A stretch of 64,000 nucleotides of DNA from Thalassobacterium maritimum (GCF_031127805.1 NZ_JARXHW010000027.1:3057-67056); one strand, 5' to 3'. Positions 10,601 through 18,713 are shown, counted from the first letter of the stretch. Made by a program: numbers and translations. The notes: generated by a model from the letters alone, not told the origin.

Positions 10601-10824
10601 GGAAAAATGGAGAGAATGTCGATTATGAGGGGACTATAGAACACTTTGAGGAGAACTATTTATTTCTAAATTATGGTACTAATAATAAAGTAAAAATCTT
10701 TACACATGCTGAAAGATGCACCGCTGACATTTGGGAAAAAATCACTCCAAAATCGCAAATAGTATACAATCTAGGGTTTACGATGAGAGGGGCACAGGCA
10801 GTTATTATAAGAATCAAAGAATGA
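7696..10824 (+). CDS. SIR2-NTPase-TPR defence protein (SIR2-STAND/Avs5-like) with cold-shock-like C-terminus
   Basis: A 1042-residue cytoplasmic protein. Residues 1-270 are a SIR2 domain with GSGAS at 23-27, TNYD at 111-114, the likely catalytic His in KIHG at 157, and CGYSIEDQHLR near 203. Residues ~330-640 hold a P-loop NTPase with Walker A GPAGNGKS (370-377) and Walker B-like YLFIDHA (421-427). Residues ~670-950 are helical and TPR-like. The last ~80 residues contain an IFTHAE / GFTMRGAQA pattern like a cold-shock OB fold. Known SIR2-STAND defences sense phage through the C-terminal part and deplete NAD+ through SIR2, causing abortive infection; the same job is inferred here. The gene is clearly more AT-rich than the hydrolase genes, a sign of transfer. 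Start and stop overlap neighbouring remnants by ATGA on both sides. Confidence 0.85.
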   Translation: MTLQIPNTLKKQIVEGKAVLFLGSGASLGAKKSSGDEMYTVSALRDKLLSHFFADRTELKNRQLSQIADFVEVEFGRKALLDALFDLFSDFEPAAFHLLIPLFPWAAIVTTNYDLIVENSYKLCEKNARNIVTYINQNEDFEGQLKLKANSIPFLKIHGCISNSSDMQTPLIISKDHLTKYKKNRELMFDYLRDLAERNTVIFCGYSIEDQHLRNLLFDLTDETRTRPRYYYNSPNQTDLDTNYWGSHRVEVLNCDFETFLKALTKCISETERDFSRIILRGDLSLKTHYQISEPAESDELVEFLQKDVWHVHSSLVTEKASPRQFYSGFDNSWTPIINELDVSRSIADAATIDGVLCDSEQIVQLYLIKGPAGNGKSVILKRIAYTAAESYDKLVLHLRPDGAIKFSAIKEISDLTNKRIYLFIDHAAIHASEISNLIRFCYRSKIKVTIFLSERENEWNMRCSELDGYLDADFTVPYLNKKEIYELLEKLEVAQCLGTLEEMSPENRFKAFHENAKRQLLVALHEATQGLPFENIVVDEYNRILPEEAQHLYLDICTLNRLGVAVRAGLISRASGISFDMFQSDFFRPLESIVRHRKDPYSGEIYYEARHSHIAEIVFDQILNNENDRYDHIIRLLSEINIEYQSDKEAFNAIMRGRGLAQAFSDIELGRDLFKRGFQRVGEPAFLLQQAALLEMNHKGGSLNIAEKYLKKAMEAAPWDKPIKHTYANYLRRKASDSRDSLARQKYRRDAKKYLNETTESTDEKPYRRYTAIQVSLDELTDILQVEVDDSDKAMLRRITEKTNDLEKNFSAARQLFPNNDKFFELESKFRNVISDSKGALRALELAFERNPRNEYVAVRISKFHESNNDRPKAIETLQKCIENSGTAKIAHFCLAKIRINNDETSELILQHLRKSFSDGDSNYDAQFWYARELFLNNKHDESRAMFDTTKTLKLPPDFKNSIRGIVRKNGENVDYEGTIEHFEENYLFLNYGTNNKVKIFTHAERCTADIWEKITPKSQIVYNLGFTMRGAQAVIIRIKE

Positions 10825-11177
10825 TCTACCTGCAAGCCAAGCGATTCACGGAACAGAAAGTCGGCCGCCCGGGTGTGCAAAAATTCGTCGGCGCGCTCGC
10901 AGGCCAACAGGCCAACAAGGGAGTTTTCATGGCCACCAGTGGCTTTTCCAGAGATGCCATCGAATTCGCTGCCAACGTGCAGCAAAAAGTCATCCTAATC
11001 AACGGCCCCTGCCTCGCCGACCAGACGATCGAGCACAATCTAGGTGTTTACACCAAACACACCTACGAAGTTAAAGAGATCGATTCGGACTACTTTGAGG
11101 ATAGAGGCATGTCACGGAAAGACTACTACGAAATTCAACTTAGTACCTATCATTTTGAGCATCCGGTGAGGAGCTAA
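10821..11177 (+). pseudogene. Truncated Mrr-type restriction endonuclease, C-terminal part
   Basis: The 118 codons match the C-terminal half of the Mrr catalytic domain. IYLQAKRF carries the QxK part of the PD-(D/E)xK site, followed by VGRPGVQKFVGAL, GVFMATSGFS, and VILINGPCLADQTIEHNLGV. The N-terminal winged helix and the preceding catalytic Asp segment are missing, so cleavage activity is not expected. The ATG at 10821 overlaps the SIR2 stop as ATGA, so the piece could still be translated. The reading frame is open further upstream inside the SIR2 gene, but that part does not resemble Mrr. GC content returns to the level of the surrounding genome here, in contrast to the SIR2 gene. Most likely the SIR2 gene replaced the 5' part of an mrr gene. 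A shortened but functional partner of SIR2 is possible but less likely. Confidence 0.75.
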
Positions 11178-11206
11178 AGGAGCCCAACGGTAGCGAACGC
11201 CACAAA

Positions 11207-11226
11207 CATGGACAGGAGTGTCCATG
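11207..11226. repeat. Intergenic palindrome, GGAG-loop family
   Basis: CATGGACAGGAGTGTCCATG is a perfect 8-base stem with a GGAG loop, nested inside an outer pairing of GGAGCC with GGCTCC. It lies between two convergent genes (Mrr remnant and sulfatase), which fits a bidirectional terminator. The identical 20-mer occurs at 24189. Confidence 0.75.
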
Positions 11227-11251
11227 CCCCTGTGTGGCTCCCCCTGAATAA

Positions 11252-12805
11252 CTACTTCACGACCTTGTATTCAGATAATTGAGACACTAACTGCTTCACG
11301 ACATCGGGATGCTCGTGATACAGATTCGTGCTTTGACTGAGATCGGTTTCGAGCTCATAGAGTTGTGCAGGCGGGGCGTCTTTGCGAATACGCCCATTCT
11401 GAATATCGCTGTTTTTGCGGCCTGAGTAGGCAACTGCTGGCGGACCAGCGAAATTGTTCTGCCCTGGCTTCCTTCCTTTAAATCCAGCACCACCTTGAAA
11501 GGGAAGATAGGCCCACTTCCCTGTGCGAAGCGCAAGCTGCCCTTCTTGACGCGCAGCGATGAGCAAATGATCGCGCAGCGGATGCTCGGGGTCCTCTAAC
11601 AATGCAGGTAACATATTGATACTGTCTGGCGCGACATTCGTTTGATCGGTCAAGGCGGCAAAGCTGGCAAAGAGATCCAACGTGCACAGCAATTGATCCG
11701 ACTGCGTGCCTGGCACGATCTTGCCCGGCCAACTGGCGATGAAAGGCACGCGATGTCCCCCTTCCCAAGCACTGAATTTATAGCCCAGTAATTCACCCCG
11801 GCTGTCGTGTCCCTGCTTAAAAGCTTCCTGCCCAACGACACTGAACATCGGCCCATTATCACTGGTAAGAATAATCAAAGTGTCTTCCAAAACCCCTTGG
11901 CTTTCGAGCTGTGCCAAGAGCTGGCCCACAATCCAATCGAGCTCGTGAATCACATCCCCATAGAGCCCCGCCTCGCTGCTGCCACGAAACTGCGGTGCCG
12001 GCGTGTAAGGGTGGTGAATCTGCACGGTCGAATAATAAAGAAAGAAGGGCTGCCTCTCCTGCCCTGAAGTGGAACGCTCGATCCAATCGTTTGCTTGCTG
12101 CGTCAATCGCGTGCCGACCTCGTAGTCCTTGTAATGCGCATGCGCTTGAACCGCCCCTCCAAATTCATTGTTAGAGCGCTTGCCCGCCTCGGGTGCAATC
12201 GGCGTCAACGGCGTCGCGGCCTTTCCACCTTTGGGGCCCAGGTATACGAGCGGATCTGCGGGATCCGCAGCGACGATCTGCTCGTTCTCCACGTAGACAA
12301 ATGGGCTGACACTGTTGCCAATCGGTAGCCCAAAGAAATAATCGAAACCGAGTTGTTGCGGCCCGCTTTTTAGCAATTCGGACCAGTCATGTCCCCCTTC
12401 GCCAAAGCCGAGTTGCCAATTGCCGATAAAGGCCGTGGCATAGCCCTTGGCCTGAAACAGTGTGGCGAGTGTCGCCTGTTCAGCATCAATCAAGAGCGCG
12501 GCATCGTTCCGAGCCGGCGCCCAAAGCTCACGTCGGAAAGGATACTCTCCCGTTAATACAGCATAGCGCGAAGGCGAACTCGCGGCCGACGCCGAATGAG
12601 CATCCGTAAATTTTCGACCTCTAGCCGCAAGCTGATCGATGTTCGGTGTATTGACTTTCGTCGCACCATAACAAGCTAAGTCACCGTAGCCCAGATCCTC
12701 GGCAACGATTAGCACGACGTTCGGCAGCCCTTCGTCCGCCTGCAAAGAGAAGGCGGTGAGTAGGACTTGAAATACGGCGATGAATGTCAGTGCTTTCATT
12801 CTCAT
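11252..12805 (-). CDS. Degenerate sulfatase-like protein with lost catalytic residues
   Basis: A 517-residue exported protein (signal MRMKALTFIAVFQVLLTAFS) that aligns along its length with the intact sulfatase at 14003-15574, but its active site is altered at four places. The signature CTPSR has become SSPSR, with Ser (codon AGT) at residue 76 in place of the formylglycine Cys (TGT would differ by one base). KWHLG is NWQLG (Asn129, Gln131). The metal-site DD is ED (Glu36-Asp37). Other conserved parts such as TSDNGP, IHHPYTP and EGGHRVPF remain. Ser can be matured in some anaerobic systems, but losing Lys and His as well argues for a non-catalytic role such as sugar binding, or early decay. 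The frame is intact over its full length. It is last in the operon 17046-11252. Start 12805 is preferred over the upstream 12835 because it begins the signal peptide. Confidence 0.88.
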   Translation of the reverse strand: MRMKALTFIAVFQVLLTAFSLQADEGLPNVVLIVAEDLGYGDLACYGATKVNTPNIDQLAARGRKFTDAHSASAASSPSRYAVLTGEYPFRRELWAPARNDAALLIDAEQATLATLFQAKGYATAFIGNWQLGFGEGGHDWSELLKSGPQQLGFDYFFGLPIGNSVSPFVYVENEQIVAADPADPLVYLGPKGGKAATPLTPIAPEAGKRSNNEFGGAVQAHAHYKDYEVGTRLTQQANDWIERSTSGQERQPFFLYYSTVQIHHPYTPAPQFRGSSEAGLYGDVIHELDWIVGQLLAQLESQGVLEDTLIILTSDNGPMFSVVGQEAFKQGHDSRGELLGYKFSAWEGGHRVPFIASWPGKIVPGTQSDQLLCTLDLFASFAALTDQTNVAPDSINMLPALLEDPEHPLRDHLLIAARQEGQLALRTGKWAYLPFQGGAGFKGRKPGQNNFAGPPAVAYSGRKNSDIQNGRIRKDAPPAQLYELETDLSQSTNLYHEHPDVVKQLVSQLSEYKVVK

Positions 12806-12846
12806 AATAAACTTAGCTTGAGAGGCAGCTTGCAAGATAGCGTGCT

Positions 12847-12944
12847 TCTCAATTCAGGAGTCGAAGCACTCCTGTCCCGCTTGCGCCCCGCATACTATGG
12901 ACAGGAGTGTCCATAGTATGTGGTCCATCTCAATTCAGGAGTCG
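12847..12944. repeat. Direct repeats flanking a long perfect palindrome
   Basis: TCTCAATTCAGGAGTCG occurs at 12847-12863 and again at 12928-12944. Between them, 12891-12920 is a perfect palindrome with a 13-base stem (CATACTATGGACA) and GGAG loop, an extended member of the palindrome family. A further imperfect hairpin (CGGGA...TCCCG) follows the second repeat. It lies between the GH117 and the degenerate sulfatase. Confidence 0.75.
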
Positions 12945-12971
12945 GGACACTCTGATCCCGATTAAACCGAT

Positions 12972-13985
12972 TCACTCCGACCAGATCACATCGTAGCGAC
13001 GAAGAAATGGCAAGTTGCCCTTACCTTTGGTCGCCGCCATTTCGATGCCCCATTCGATAGGCAGACCCGCGTCGCTATCTGTAAAGGCTTCGGGACGATA
13101 TGAGCCGGCAGCCCATGGGTGACCTTTGATCTCGTGCGTTTTGGTAAAGCTCAGCCCATCTTCAGAATACATGATGGAGTGACGAATCTCTGCGGGGGCC
13201 CGAGGGCCAATCATGGCTGCTACGCCTGAACCTTGCGGCCAGGCAACAACTTCATGGTTTCCGGGAATGACGGGATTGTTTTCGTATTTAACATACGGGC
13301 CTTCGGGTTTGTCAGCGATGGCGACACCCATCTTTGTTTCTTTGGGGCTCTTGCCCAACTCACGACCTTTGTAGTAGAACCAGTATTTTCCATCGCGCAC
13401 CAGCAGGCAGGCATCGTCAACCAAGTGACTGTCGAAGTCTGTGCGAACATCCGAGTTCGTCAGCGCGGGATTGGTGCTCAGTTTTTCCCAAGGGCCATCC
13501 GGTGAATCCGAGACGGCGATACCAATTTTAGAATCCGGGTTGAATGGCTTGTCATAATAAGAAGAGGAAATCCCAGAGTAAAAGAGCCAGTATTTGCCTT
13601 CTGCTACGAGAATGTTGGGCGTGAACACACTCGCGCCCTCCCAAGTCCCCTCGGTGCCTTTGTCCAGCGCCATGCCCTGCTCCGTCCACTCGAGGCCGTC
13701 TGGTGATGTGGCATACCAAACGGTGGCGTCATAGCCAGTGGGAATCGGACCTTTGGAATACCATACGTAATATTGATCATGAACTTTAATAACATCACTG
13801 GGGTCGCGGCGCATGACACCGGCCTCTTCGCCGATACCAGTTACGTCCGTACGCTTGACCGTAGCCGCTCCGAGTTTCACCGGCGCACTTGGCGCACTTG
13901 GCGTTTCAGCATTCAGGCAGGCGTTCCATAGCAAGCAGGCTGGCAACAAGGCCAGGGATAGATATTTGTATTGATTCATAGTCAT
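12972..13985 (-). CDS. GH117-like glycoside hydrolase, exported
   Basis: A 337-residue five-bladed beta-propeller-type hydrolase. After a signal peptide (possibly a lipoprotein: LLPAC or LLWNAC could be a poor lipobox), the mature part has RRDPSDVIKVHDQYYVWYSK near residue 60, the characteristic first blade of GH117, then FTPNILVAEGKYWLFYSG and VDDACLLVRDGKYWFYYKG. GH117 enzymes remove terminal 3,6-anhydro-L-galactose from agar oligosaccharides or related sugars, and the family also appears in carrageenan and other red-algal pathways. Here it stands between sulfatases, so a sulfated galactan or a mixed substrate is possible in addition to fucoidan. An alternative start is the ATG at 13979 (MNQYKYLSLALL). 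Confidence 0.85.
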   Translation of the reverse strand: MTMNQYKYLSLALLPACLLWNACLNAETPSAPSAPVKLGAATVKRTDVTGIGEEAGVMRRDPSDVIKVHDQYYVWYSKGPIPTGYDATVWYATSPDGLEWTEQGMALDKGTEGTWEGASVFTPNILVAEGKYWLFYSGISSSYYDKPFNPDSKIGIAVSDSPDGPWEKLSTNPALTNSDVRTDFDSHLVDDACLLVRDGKYWFYYKGRELGKSPKETKMGVAIADKPEGPYVKYENNPVIPGNHEVVAWPQGSGVAAMIGPRAPAEIRHSIMYSEDGLSFTKTHEIKGHPWAAGSYRPEAFTDSDAGLPIEWGIEMAATKGKGNLPFLRRYDVIWSE

Positions 13986-14002
13986 TATTTTTACGGCAGT
14001 AG

Positions 14003-15574
14003 TTATTGTTTTCCTGATTTATACTCCCGGAGACGGGCCTCCATCTGAGCCACGACTTCTGGGTATTGATTGTAAAGATTTTGCGTTTGATTGCGATCCG
14101 CTTCCAAATCGTAGAGCTGACCACGCGGTGCGCCCTTCTTGATCTTACCGTTCACAATATCGCTATTGGGCGTGCCGACCAAGGTGGTGACCGCCGGGCC
14201 GCCCCAGGCGTGTTGATGGGGCTTGGAGCCTTTAAAGCCGCCATCGCTTTGCGCCGGAATATACATCCACTTGCCGATGCGAATCGATGCATGGCTCGGC
14301 TTGTTGGGCGTCATAATCATTTCCGTGCGCAAGGGCTGCTCAGGATTCCCGGTGAGTGCAGGGAGCATATTGATACTGTCCTGCTGTTCCTCCGCAGTTA
14401 ATTCGCGTCCGACGATCGTCGCAAAGGTTGCCAGTAAATCGACACTGTTGAGTAATTGATCGGAAACCGTTCCTGCTTCAATTTTCCCCGGCCACCAGGC
14501 AATGAAGGGCACGCGATGTCCGCCTTCCCAGACTCCGAACTTGGAACCGAGCAGATCTCCGTTGATCTTGTGCCCTAGCTGCGCGGCCTGACGTCCGCCG
14601 AGATTGAACATGCCGCCATTGTCGCTAGTGAAAATAATGACAGTGTTGTCGGCTACACCGCTCGCTTCGAGGCTCTTACGCACCTCGCCGACGATCCAGT
14701 CGAGCTCATGAACGAAATCCCCATAAGGTCCGGCCTGGCTAGTGCCTTGAAACTGCTTCGCGGGTGTGAAGGGGTGATGCACATTGGTCGTGGCAAGGTA
14801 GAGGAAGAAAGGCTTGCCTGCCTGTCCCGAGGCGGTCGAGCCGGCGCGCGACTCAATCCAGTCGGTCGCTTTGTTCGTGATGGTGGTGCCGACTTCGTAA
14901 TCGTTAAACAACTTGTGAGCCTCGACCGCCCCACCGAATATATTGGCTGTGCGCTGCGCGGCTTCTGGTGGAATGGGTGTGATGGGGGTCGCTTTTTTAG
15001 CATTCCTCCCAAGATAAACGAGTGGATCATTCGGATCACTGCCCACGATGCGGTCGTTTTCCACATAAACGTAAGGCGGCGCGCTATTCACGATCGGCAT
15101 GCCGAAATAGTAATCGAAGCCCAAATCCTGAGGCCCGGGACTTAGTGGCTCCTGCCAATCGTTCTTGCCTGCACCAAAACCAAGGTGCCATTTACCAATC
15201 GCTGCGGTATCATAGCCCTGATCCTTGAAAACATCGGCGATGGTCAGCATGTCGATGTCGATCAGCAACCCAGACGCAGTAGGCGCAGGGCCCCAAAGGC
15301 CTTTGCCATTAGCCGCACGCAGTGGATACTGCCCGGTCAACAAACCGTAGCGCGAGGGTGTGCACACTGCCGAGGCCGAGTGCGCATCGGTAAACTTTTT
15401 ACCCTCAGCTGCGAGCCGATCAATATTCGGAGTCTGCACCTTCGTCGCGCCGTAGCAGCCCAAATCGCCATAGCCCAAGTCATCGGCAAAGATCAGCACG
15501 ACATTGGGCTTGCCCGCAAATAGATTGGCTGCAGCGAGGAACATCAGCCATAAATGGAGTATTATATTCTTCAT
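14003..15574 (-). CDS. Exported type I sulfatase
   Basis: A 523-residue sulfatase with signal peptide (MKNIILHLWLMFLAAANLFA), FADDLGYGD, signature CTPSR with the modified cysteine at residue 71, IGKWHLGFG, SDNGG and EGGHRVPF. It is very close to the sulfatase at 30710-32227, sharing DWQEPL-PGPQDLGFDYYFGMP and the end segment with GTPNSDI, and it is the intact relative of the degenerate protein at 11252-12805. The gene lies 17 bases upstream of the GH117 start and 35 bases downstream of the sulfatase at 15610, so all four probably share a transcript that starts above 17046. The protein would act outside the cytoplasm on a sulfate ester; the position it attacks is unknown. Confidence 0.95.
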   Translation of the reverse strand: MKNIILHLWLMFLAAANLFAGKPNVVLIFADDLGYGDLGCYGATKVQTPNIDRLAAEGKKFTDAHSASAVCTPSRYGLLTGQYPLRAANGKGLWGPAPTASGLLIDIDMLTIADVFKDQGYDTAAIGKWHLGFGAGKNDWQEPLSPGPQDLGFDYYFGMPIVNSAPPYVYVENDRIVGSDPNDPLVYLGRNAKKATPITPIPPEAAQRTANIFGGAVEAHKLFNDYEVGTTITNKATDWIESRAGSTASGQAGKPFFLYLATTNVHHPFTPAKQFQGTSQAGPYGDFVHELDWIVGEVRKSLEASGVADNTVIIFTSDNGGMFNLGGRQAAQLGHKINGDLLGSKFGVWEGGHRVPFIAWWPGKIEAGTVSDQLLNSVDLLATFATIVGRELTAEEQQDSINMLPALTGNPEQPLRTEMIMTPNKPSHASIRIGKWMYIPAQSDGGFKGSKPHQHAWGGPAVTTLVGTPNSDIVNGKIKKGAPRGQLYDLEADRNQTQNLYNQYPEVVAQMEARLREYKSGKQ

Positions 15575-15609
15575 AAGATAATTGTTAGAGACTTTATTCT
15601 ACCGAGTAC

Positions 15610-17046
15610 TTATTTCATTGAAAGTGGCATCGGATTTTCAACGGAACCTGCCGAACGCACGCTCGCTTGCATTTCTTTTTCAAAACCTTGCATAGCCACT
15701 TTGAGTTGCTGAACAATCTCAGGGTGTTTCGCCGCGACGTTCTTCTTTTCCGAAATATCAGTATCCAGCTTATAAAGCGCTTCTTTACCATCAGCAATCC
15801 GCAGTTTCCATGACTTCCAGCGCACCCCTTCCAGAACGCCCCAATGTGCGTAGAAGAAATACTCATGTGGGCTATCCGCCTCGCCCACGATTGCTGGCAT
15901 GATGTCCTTCCCATCGATGACAAGGTTCGATGGCAACTTCGCTCCAGCCAGCTTGGCAAATGTCGGCAACACGTCCATCGCCGTGAGGATCTTATCATTC
16001 TCAATCCCCGCCGGAATCCCCTTCGGCCAACGAATGACAGCTGGCACACGTTGCCCCCCTTCCAAAGTGCTTCCTTTCTTGCCGCTCAAAGGTTTGGCCG
16101 AGCCTTTGGCGGGCCCGTTGTCCGAAGTGAAGAGCACAATGGTGTTCTCATCAATACCTTGATCTTTGAGTGCCTTCAAGATCTCACCGACCGACCAATC
16201 AATTTCATAAATCGCAGCGGGGAAAAGGCCTGGCTTCCCGGCCTTATTCACTTTCAATTGCTCTGCATATTGCTTTTTAATTTCAGGCGATGCGGCGAGC
16301 GGACCGTGCGGTAAAGGGTGTGCCAGATAGAGGAAGAACGCTTCATCCTTATTACGTTCTATAAAATCTACAGCTCGTTCTGTGAATCGACGGGTAAGGA
16401 AATTCGCATTCGGCTCCATCTCAATCACTGTCTCTCCTTCAAGTAGAGGCAACGGTGGGAACTTAAATATTCTCTGTCGAGGGTGCTTCGGATGGATGTC
16501 GTGACTATATGGAATACCGAAAAACTCCTCGAAGCCCTGACGTGTGGGTAAAAACTCAGGCTGATCCCCGAGATGCCACTTACCAAACATACCGGTCTTG
16601 TAGCCCGCCGATTGCGCGACCTCGGCGATCGTCAACTCACTGGGATTCAGGCCGCGCCCATCCCCTGCCAAACACACAGGAAATGGCTTTTGACTGACTG
16701 CTTCGACTGTAATCGACGAAGGCACGTCCATATCGATTCGTGCCGGATAAGATCCAGTCATCAGGGCAGCCCGTGAGGGTGTGCATAGCGGGGCCGCCAC
16801 GTAAAAGCTAGTCAAGCGCGCGCCCTCCTTCGCCATCTGGTCGATATTCGGCGTATACACGTGCTTCCCGCCAAAGCAACTCAAGTCGGCATAGCCTTGG
16901 TCATCAGTAAAGATGATAATAAGATTTGGCTTCCTATTCACAGGCTCAGCGAGCCCAGTCTCCTGCCCAAAGGCCGACGCAACCAACTCCGTCATCAAAG
17001 CGACGGCAACAATTGCGAAAAAAAACGAGAATCTACGGGGTATCAT
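15610..17046 (-). CDS. Exported type I sulfatase, first gene of operon
   Basis: A 478-residue sulfatase. The N-terminus MIPRRFSFFFAIVAVALMTE is a Sec signal. It has FTDDQGYAD, the signature CTPSR with the modified cysteine at residue 88, GKWHLGDQPEF and TSDNGP. It is the paralogue of 1055-2476 but carries an extra stretch after the signature (about 20 residues around DVPSSITVEAVSQK). A candidate operator with perfect arms lies at 17145-17164, about 100 bases upstream of the start, and the next gene upstream is divergent, so this is the head of the operon that runs to 11252. Function: sulfate ester hydrolysis outside the cytoplasm, substrate inferred from the cluster. Confidence 0.95.
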   Translation of the reverse strand: MIPRRFSFFFAIVAVALMTELVASAFGQETGLAEPVNRKPNLIIIFTDDQGYADLSCFGGKHVYTPNIDQMAKEGARLTSFYVAAPLCTPSRAALMTGSYPARIDMDVPSSITVEAVSQKPFPVCLAGDGRGLNPSELTIAEVAQSAGYKTGMFGKWHLGDQPEFLPTRQGFEEFFGIPYSHDIHPKHPRQRIFKFPPLPLLEGETVIEMEPNANFLTRRFTERAVDFIERNKDEAFFLYLAHPLPHGPLAASPEIKKQYAEQLKVNKAGKPGLFPAAIYEIDWSVGEILKALKDQGIDENTIVLFTSDNGPAKGSAKPLSGKKGSTLEGGQRVPAVIRWPKGIPAGIENDKILTAMDVLPTFAKLAGAKLPSNLVIDGKDIMPAIVGEADSPHEYFFYAHWGVLEGVRWKSWKLRIADGKEALYKLDTDISEKKNVAAKHPEIVQQLKVAMQGFEKEMQASVRSAGSVENPMPLSMK

Positions 17047-17144
17047 GTTGAAATCGGGTTAATTTCTCTCCGAGGCGAGAAACACACTCATCGCAGCATG
17101 CGAGTGAATGCATTAACACTATATGCGAATTTTCGAAAATGCGC

Positions 17145-17164
17145 TATCACTGAAATACGTGATA
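17145..17164. promoter_or_regulatory. Candidate operator, perfect TATCAC-N8-GTGATA
   Basis: TATCACTGAAATACGTGATA has two perfect inverted 6-base arms and an 8-base spacer. It lies in the gap between the divergent sulfatase (start 17046) and the two-gene module (from 17232), so it could serve either, although its relatives all precede hydrolase genes. Confidence 0.65.
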
Positions 17165-17231
17165 AACGCCCCTCAAATGTATAACGGCTGGAATAAATGC
17201 TCTCGACCTACGGATACCTATCGCCTACTAG

Positions 17232-18712
17232 TTGCAGGTAGAGGAACTTGTTCCCGCCGCAATGGAGCCGAATCCTCAATGGTCAAACATACAGATATAC
17301 GACATGAACGACCACGGAAACTGTATAGCCCAAGCAACCAATACGGACGGCAAGCAATGTGTCGTGCTGCTACTCAAGGTGGACGTGGAGATCCACGACG
17401 AGAACGGAAATCCTCAAATCGCAACGGAAGAGAATCCGGCGAATGTTCCGGTCAACGGAGATTTTGACGAAGAGAAGCAGACTAATGGTCGCTACGTTCG
17501 CAATTACGAAGATGCAAGTATTGGCTTTGTCGATAACTCGACTGATTTGAAAACCGATGACCTGCGTGGCTGTGTTGTCATATTCCAGGCTTAGATGATT
17601 CCGCCTGGCAAAACACCACGCTGAAGATTCGCAAGAAGTCGGGTGTGATCGATCCAGATACCAACGAAGAAGAAGCCGGTGAAATCCGAATCCACGTGAT
17701 TAACGGAAGTAATCAGTGGGTTAAAGTGCCGCTTGATACTGACTTGGCACCAGACTACTACGTTTCAACTGGACAGTATGCGAACTACGATTCTTGCTGG
17801 CTCGAAGGGATTAAGGACGGTCCGATTACCATCGAGGTCGAAGTCGTCATCAACGACGGGACTCCGATCACTGTTGAAAAGAAGGCGATGATCTGCACTG
17901 AGAAGACAAAAGCTGAATGGCAGCAGGAAACATACAAAGACATTGAACTTATGCTAGGCGTAGATGTTTCGAATTTCACGCCGAATTCAGAATTCACCCA
18001 AGTCCAAAACCAAATCATCGCGCTTTACGATTACTATGGCCTTTTCTATGGATTTGACGAGGATAACTATCTTTGGATGGGGCTCGCAAAACTGGCTGGA
18101 GCAGAAGCTTATGCAGGTATGTATGATAGTAGTCAGGGCTCAAATGCTCTGCTTTTAATCTTAACTTTTACTTCTTATGACGATAATCTCAACGATGATG
18201 CATTGGAGTTGTTAAGTAAAATTCTTCAGGAAGGAGCTATTAATATTTTCAAAGATATCGCATGGCAATTTAAAGCTTATCATACTAGCGGTTTAAGTGC
18301 TTTAGAATTTGTAGCGTTGAATGATTCTGATGCTGTAGATTTTACTGACTGGCAGATGATAGATTCTGGAATTGAAAATGGTTCTGGCACATACGTCCGA
18401 GCTGGAAGTCAGAATCTATTGGAACGTGAGCAATATAGAGTCATTCAGCCCTCGTATGATCAAATGGCTTCTTTGCTTCCTGTTACGGTTGCGAATTGGT
18501 TTGGTGAAAATCCTGTCCCTGAAGGAGAAGGTTTTAATGATGCAGTTTCTGGTGGGAATCTGATGGACCCTGATGATCGCTGGGATTGGGTCATCCATAC
18601 AACAAAGGGGATTTGGCCACTTTGGATCTATACTCCAAAAACACAGCGCAAAACGTGGGTTGATATGTCTGTTGAAGATCTTGCGGCTCCTCATTCTTTT
18701 CTCATAAATTGA
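17232..18712 (+). pseudogene. Large protein of duplicated two-gene module, copy 1 (frameshifted)
   Basis: No family recognised. Two open pieces (17232-17594 and 17645-18712) together match the single gene at 21492-22838. One missing base near 17577 breaks the frame: restoring an A after GTTGTC gives NIPGLDDSAWQNTTLKIRKK, which matches NVPGFTDDIWQMATLKVRKK in copy 2. It may be true decay or a sequencing error. The first half (VEIHDENGNPQIATE to ICTEKTKAEWQQE) is acidic, beta-rich and strongly conserved with copy 2. The second half is helical (LWMGLAKLAG, IFKDIAWQFKAYHTSG, LLEREQYRVIQP), clearly less conserved and more AT-rich. There is no signal peptide; the start is TTG 17232 or ATG 17262, and the true N-terminus may have been lost. 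The partner gene starts 1 base after the stop. A C-terminal toxin fragment of a larger protein is one reading. Confidence 0.7.
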
Positions 18713-18713
18713 A

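Noticed and set aside
17047..17231. Possible leader peptide or RNA gene between the divergent operons at 17046 and 17232
   Set aside because: Apart from the palindrome at 17145 nothing with consistent codon use or RNA-like folding was seen.
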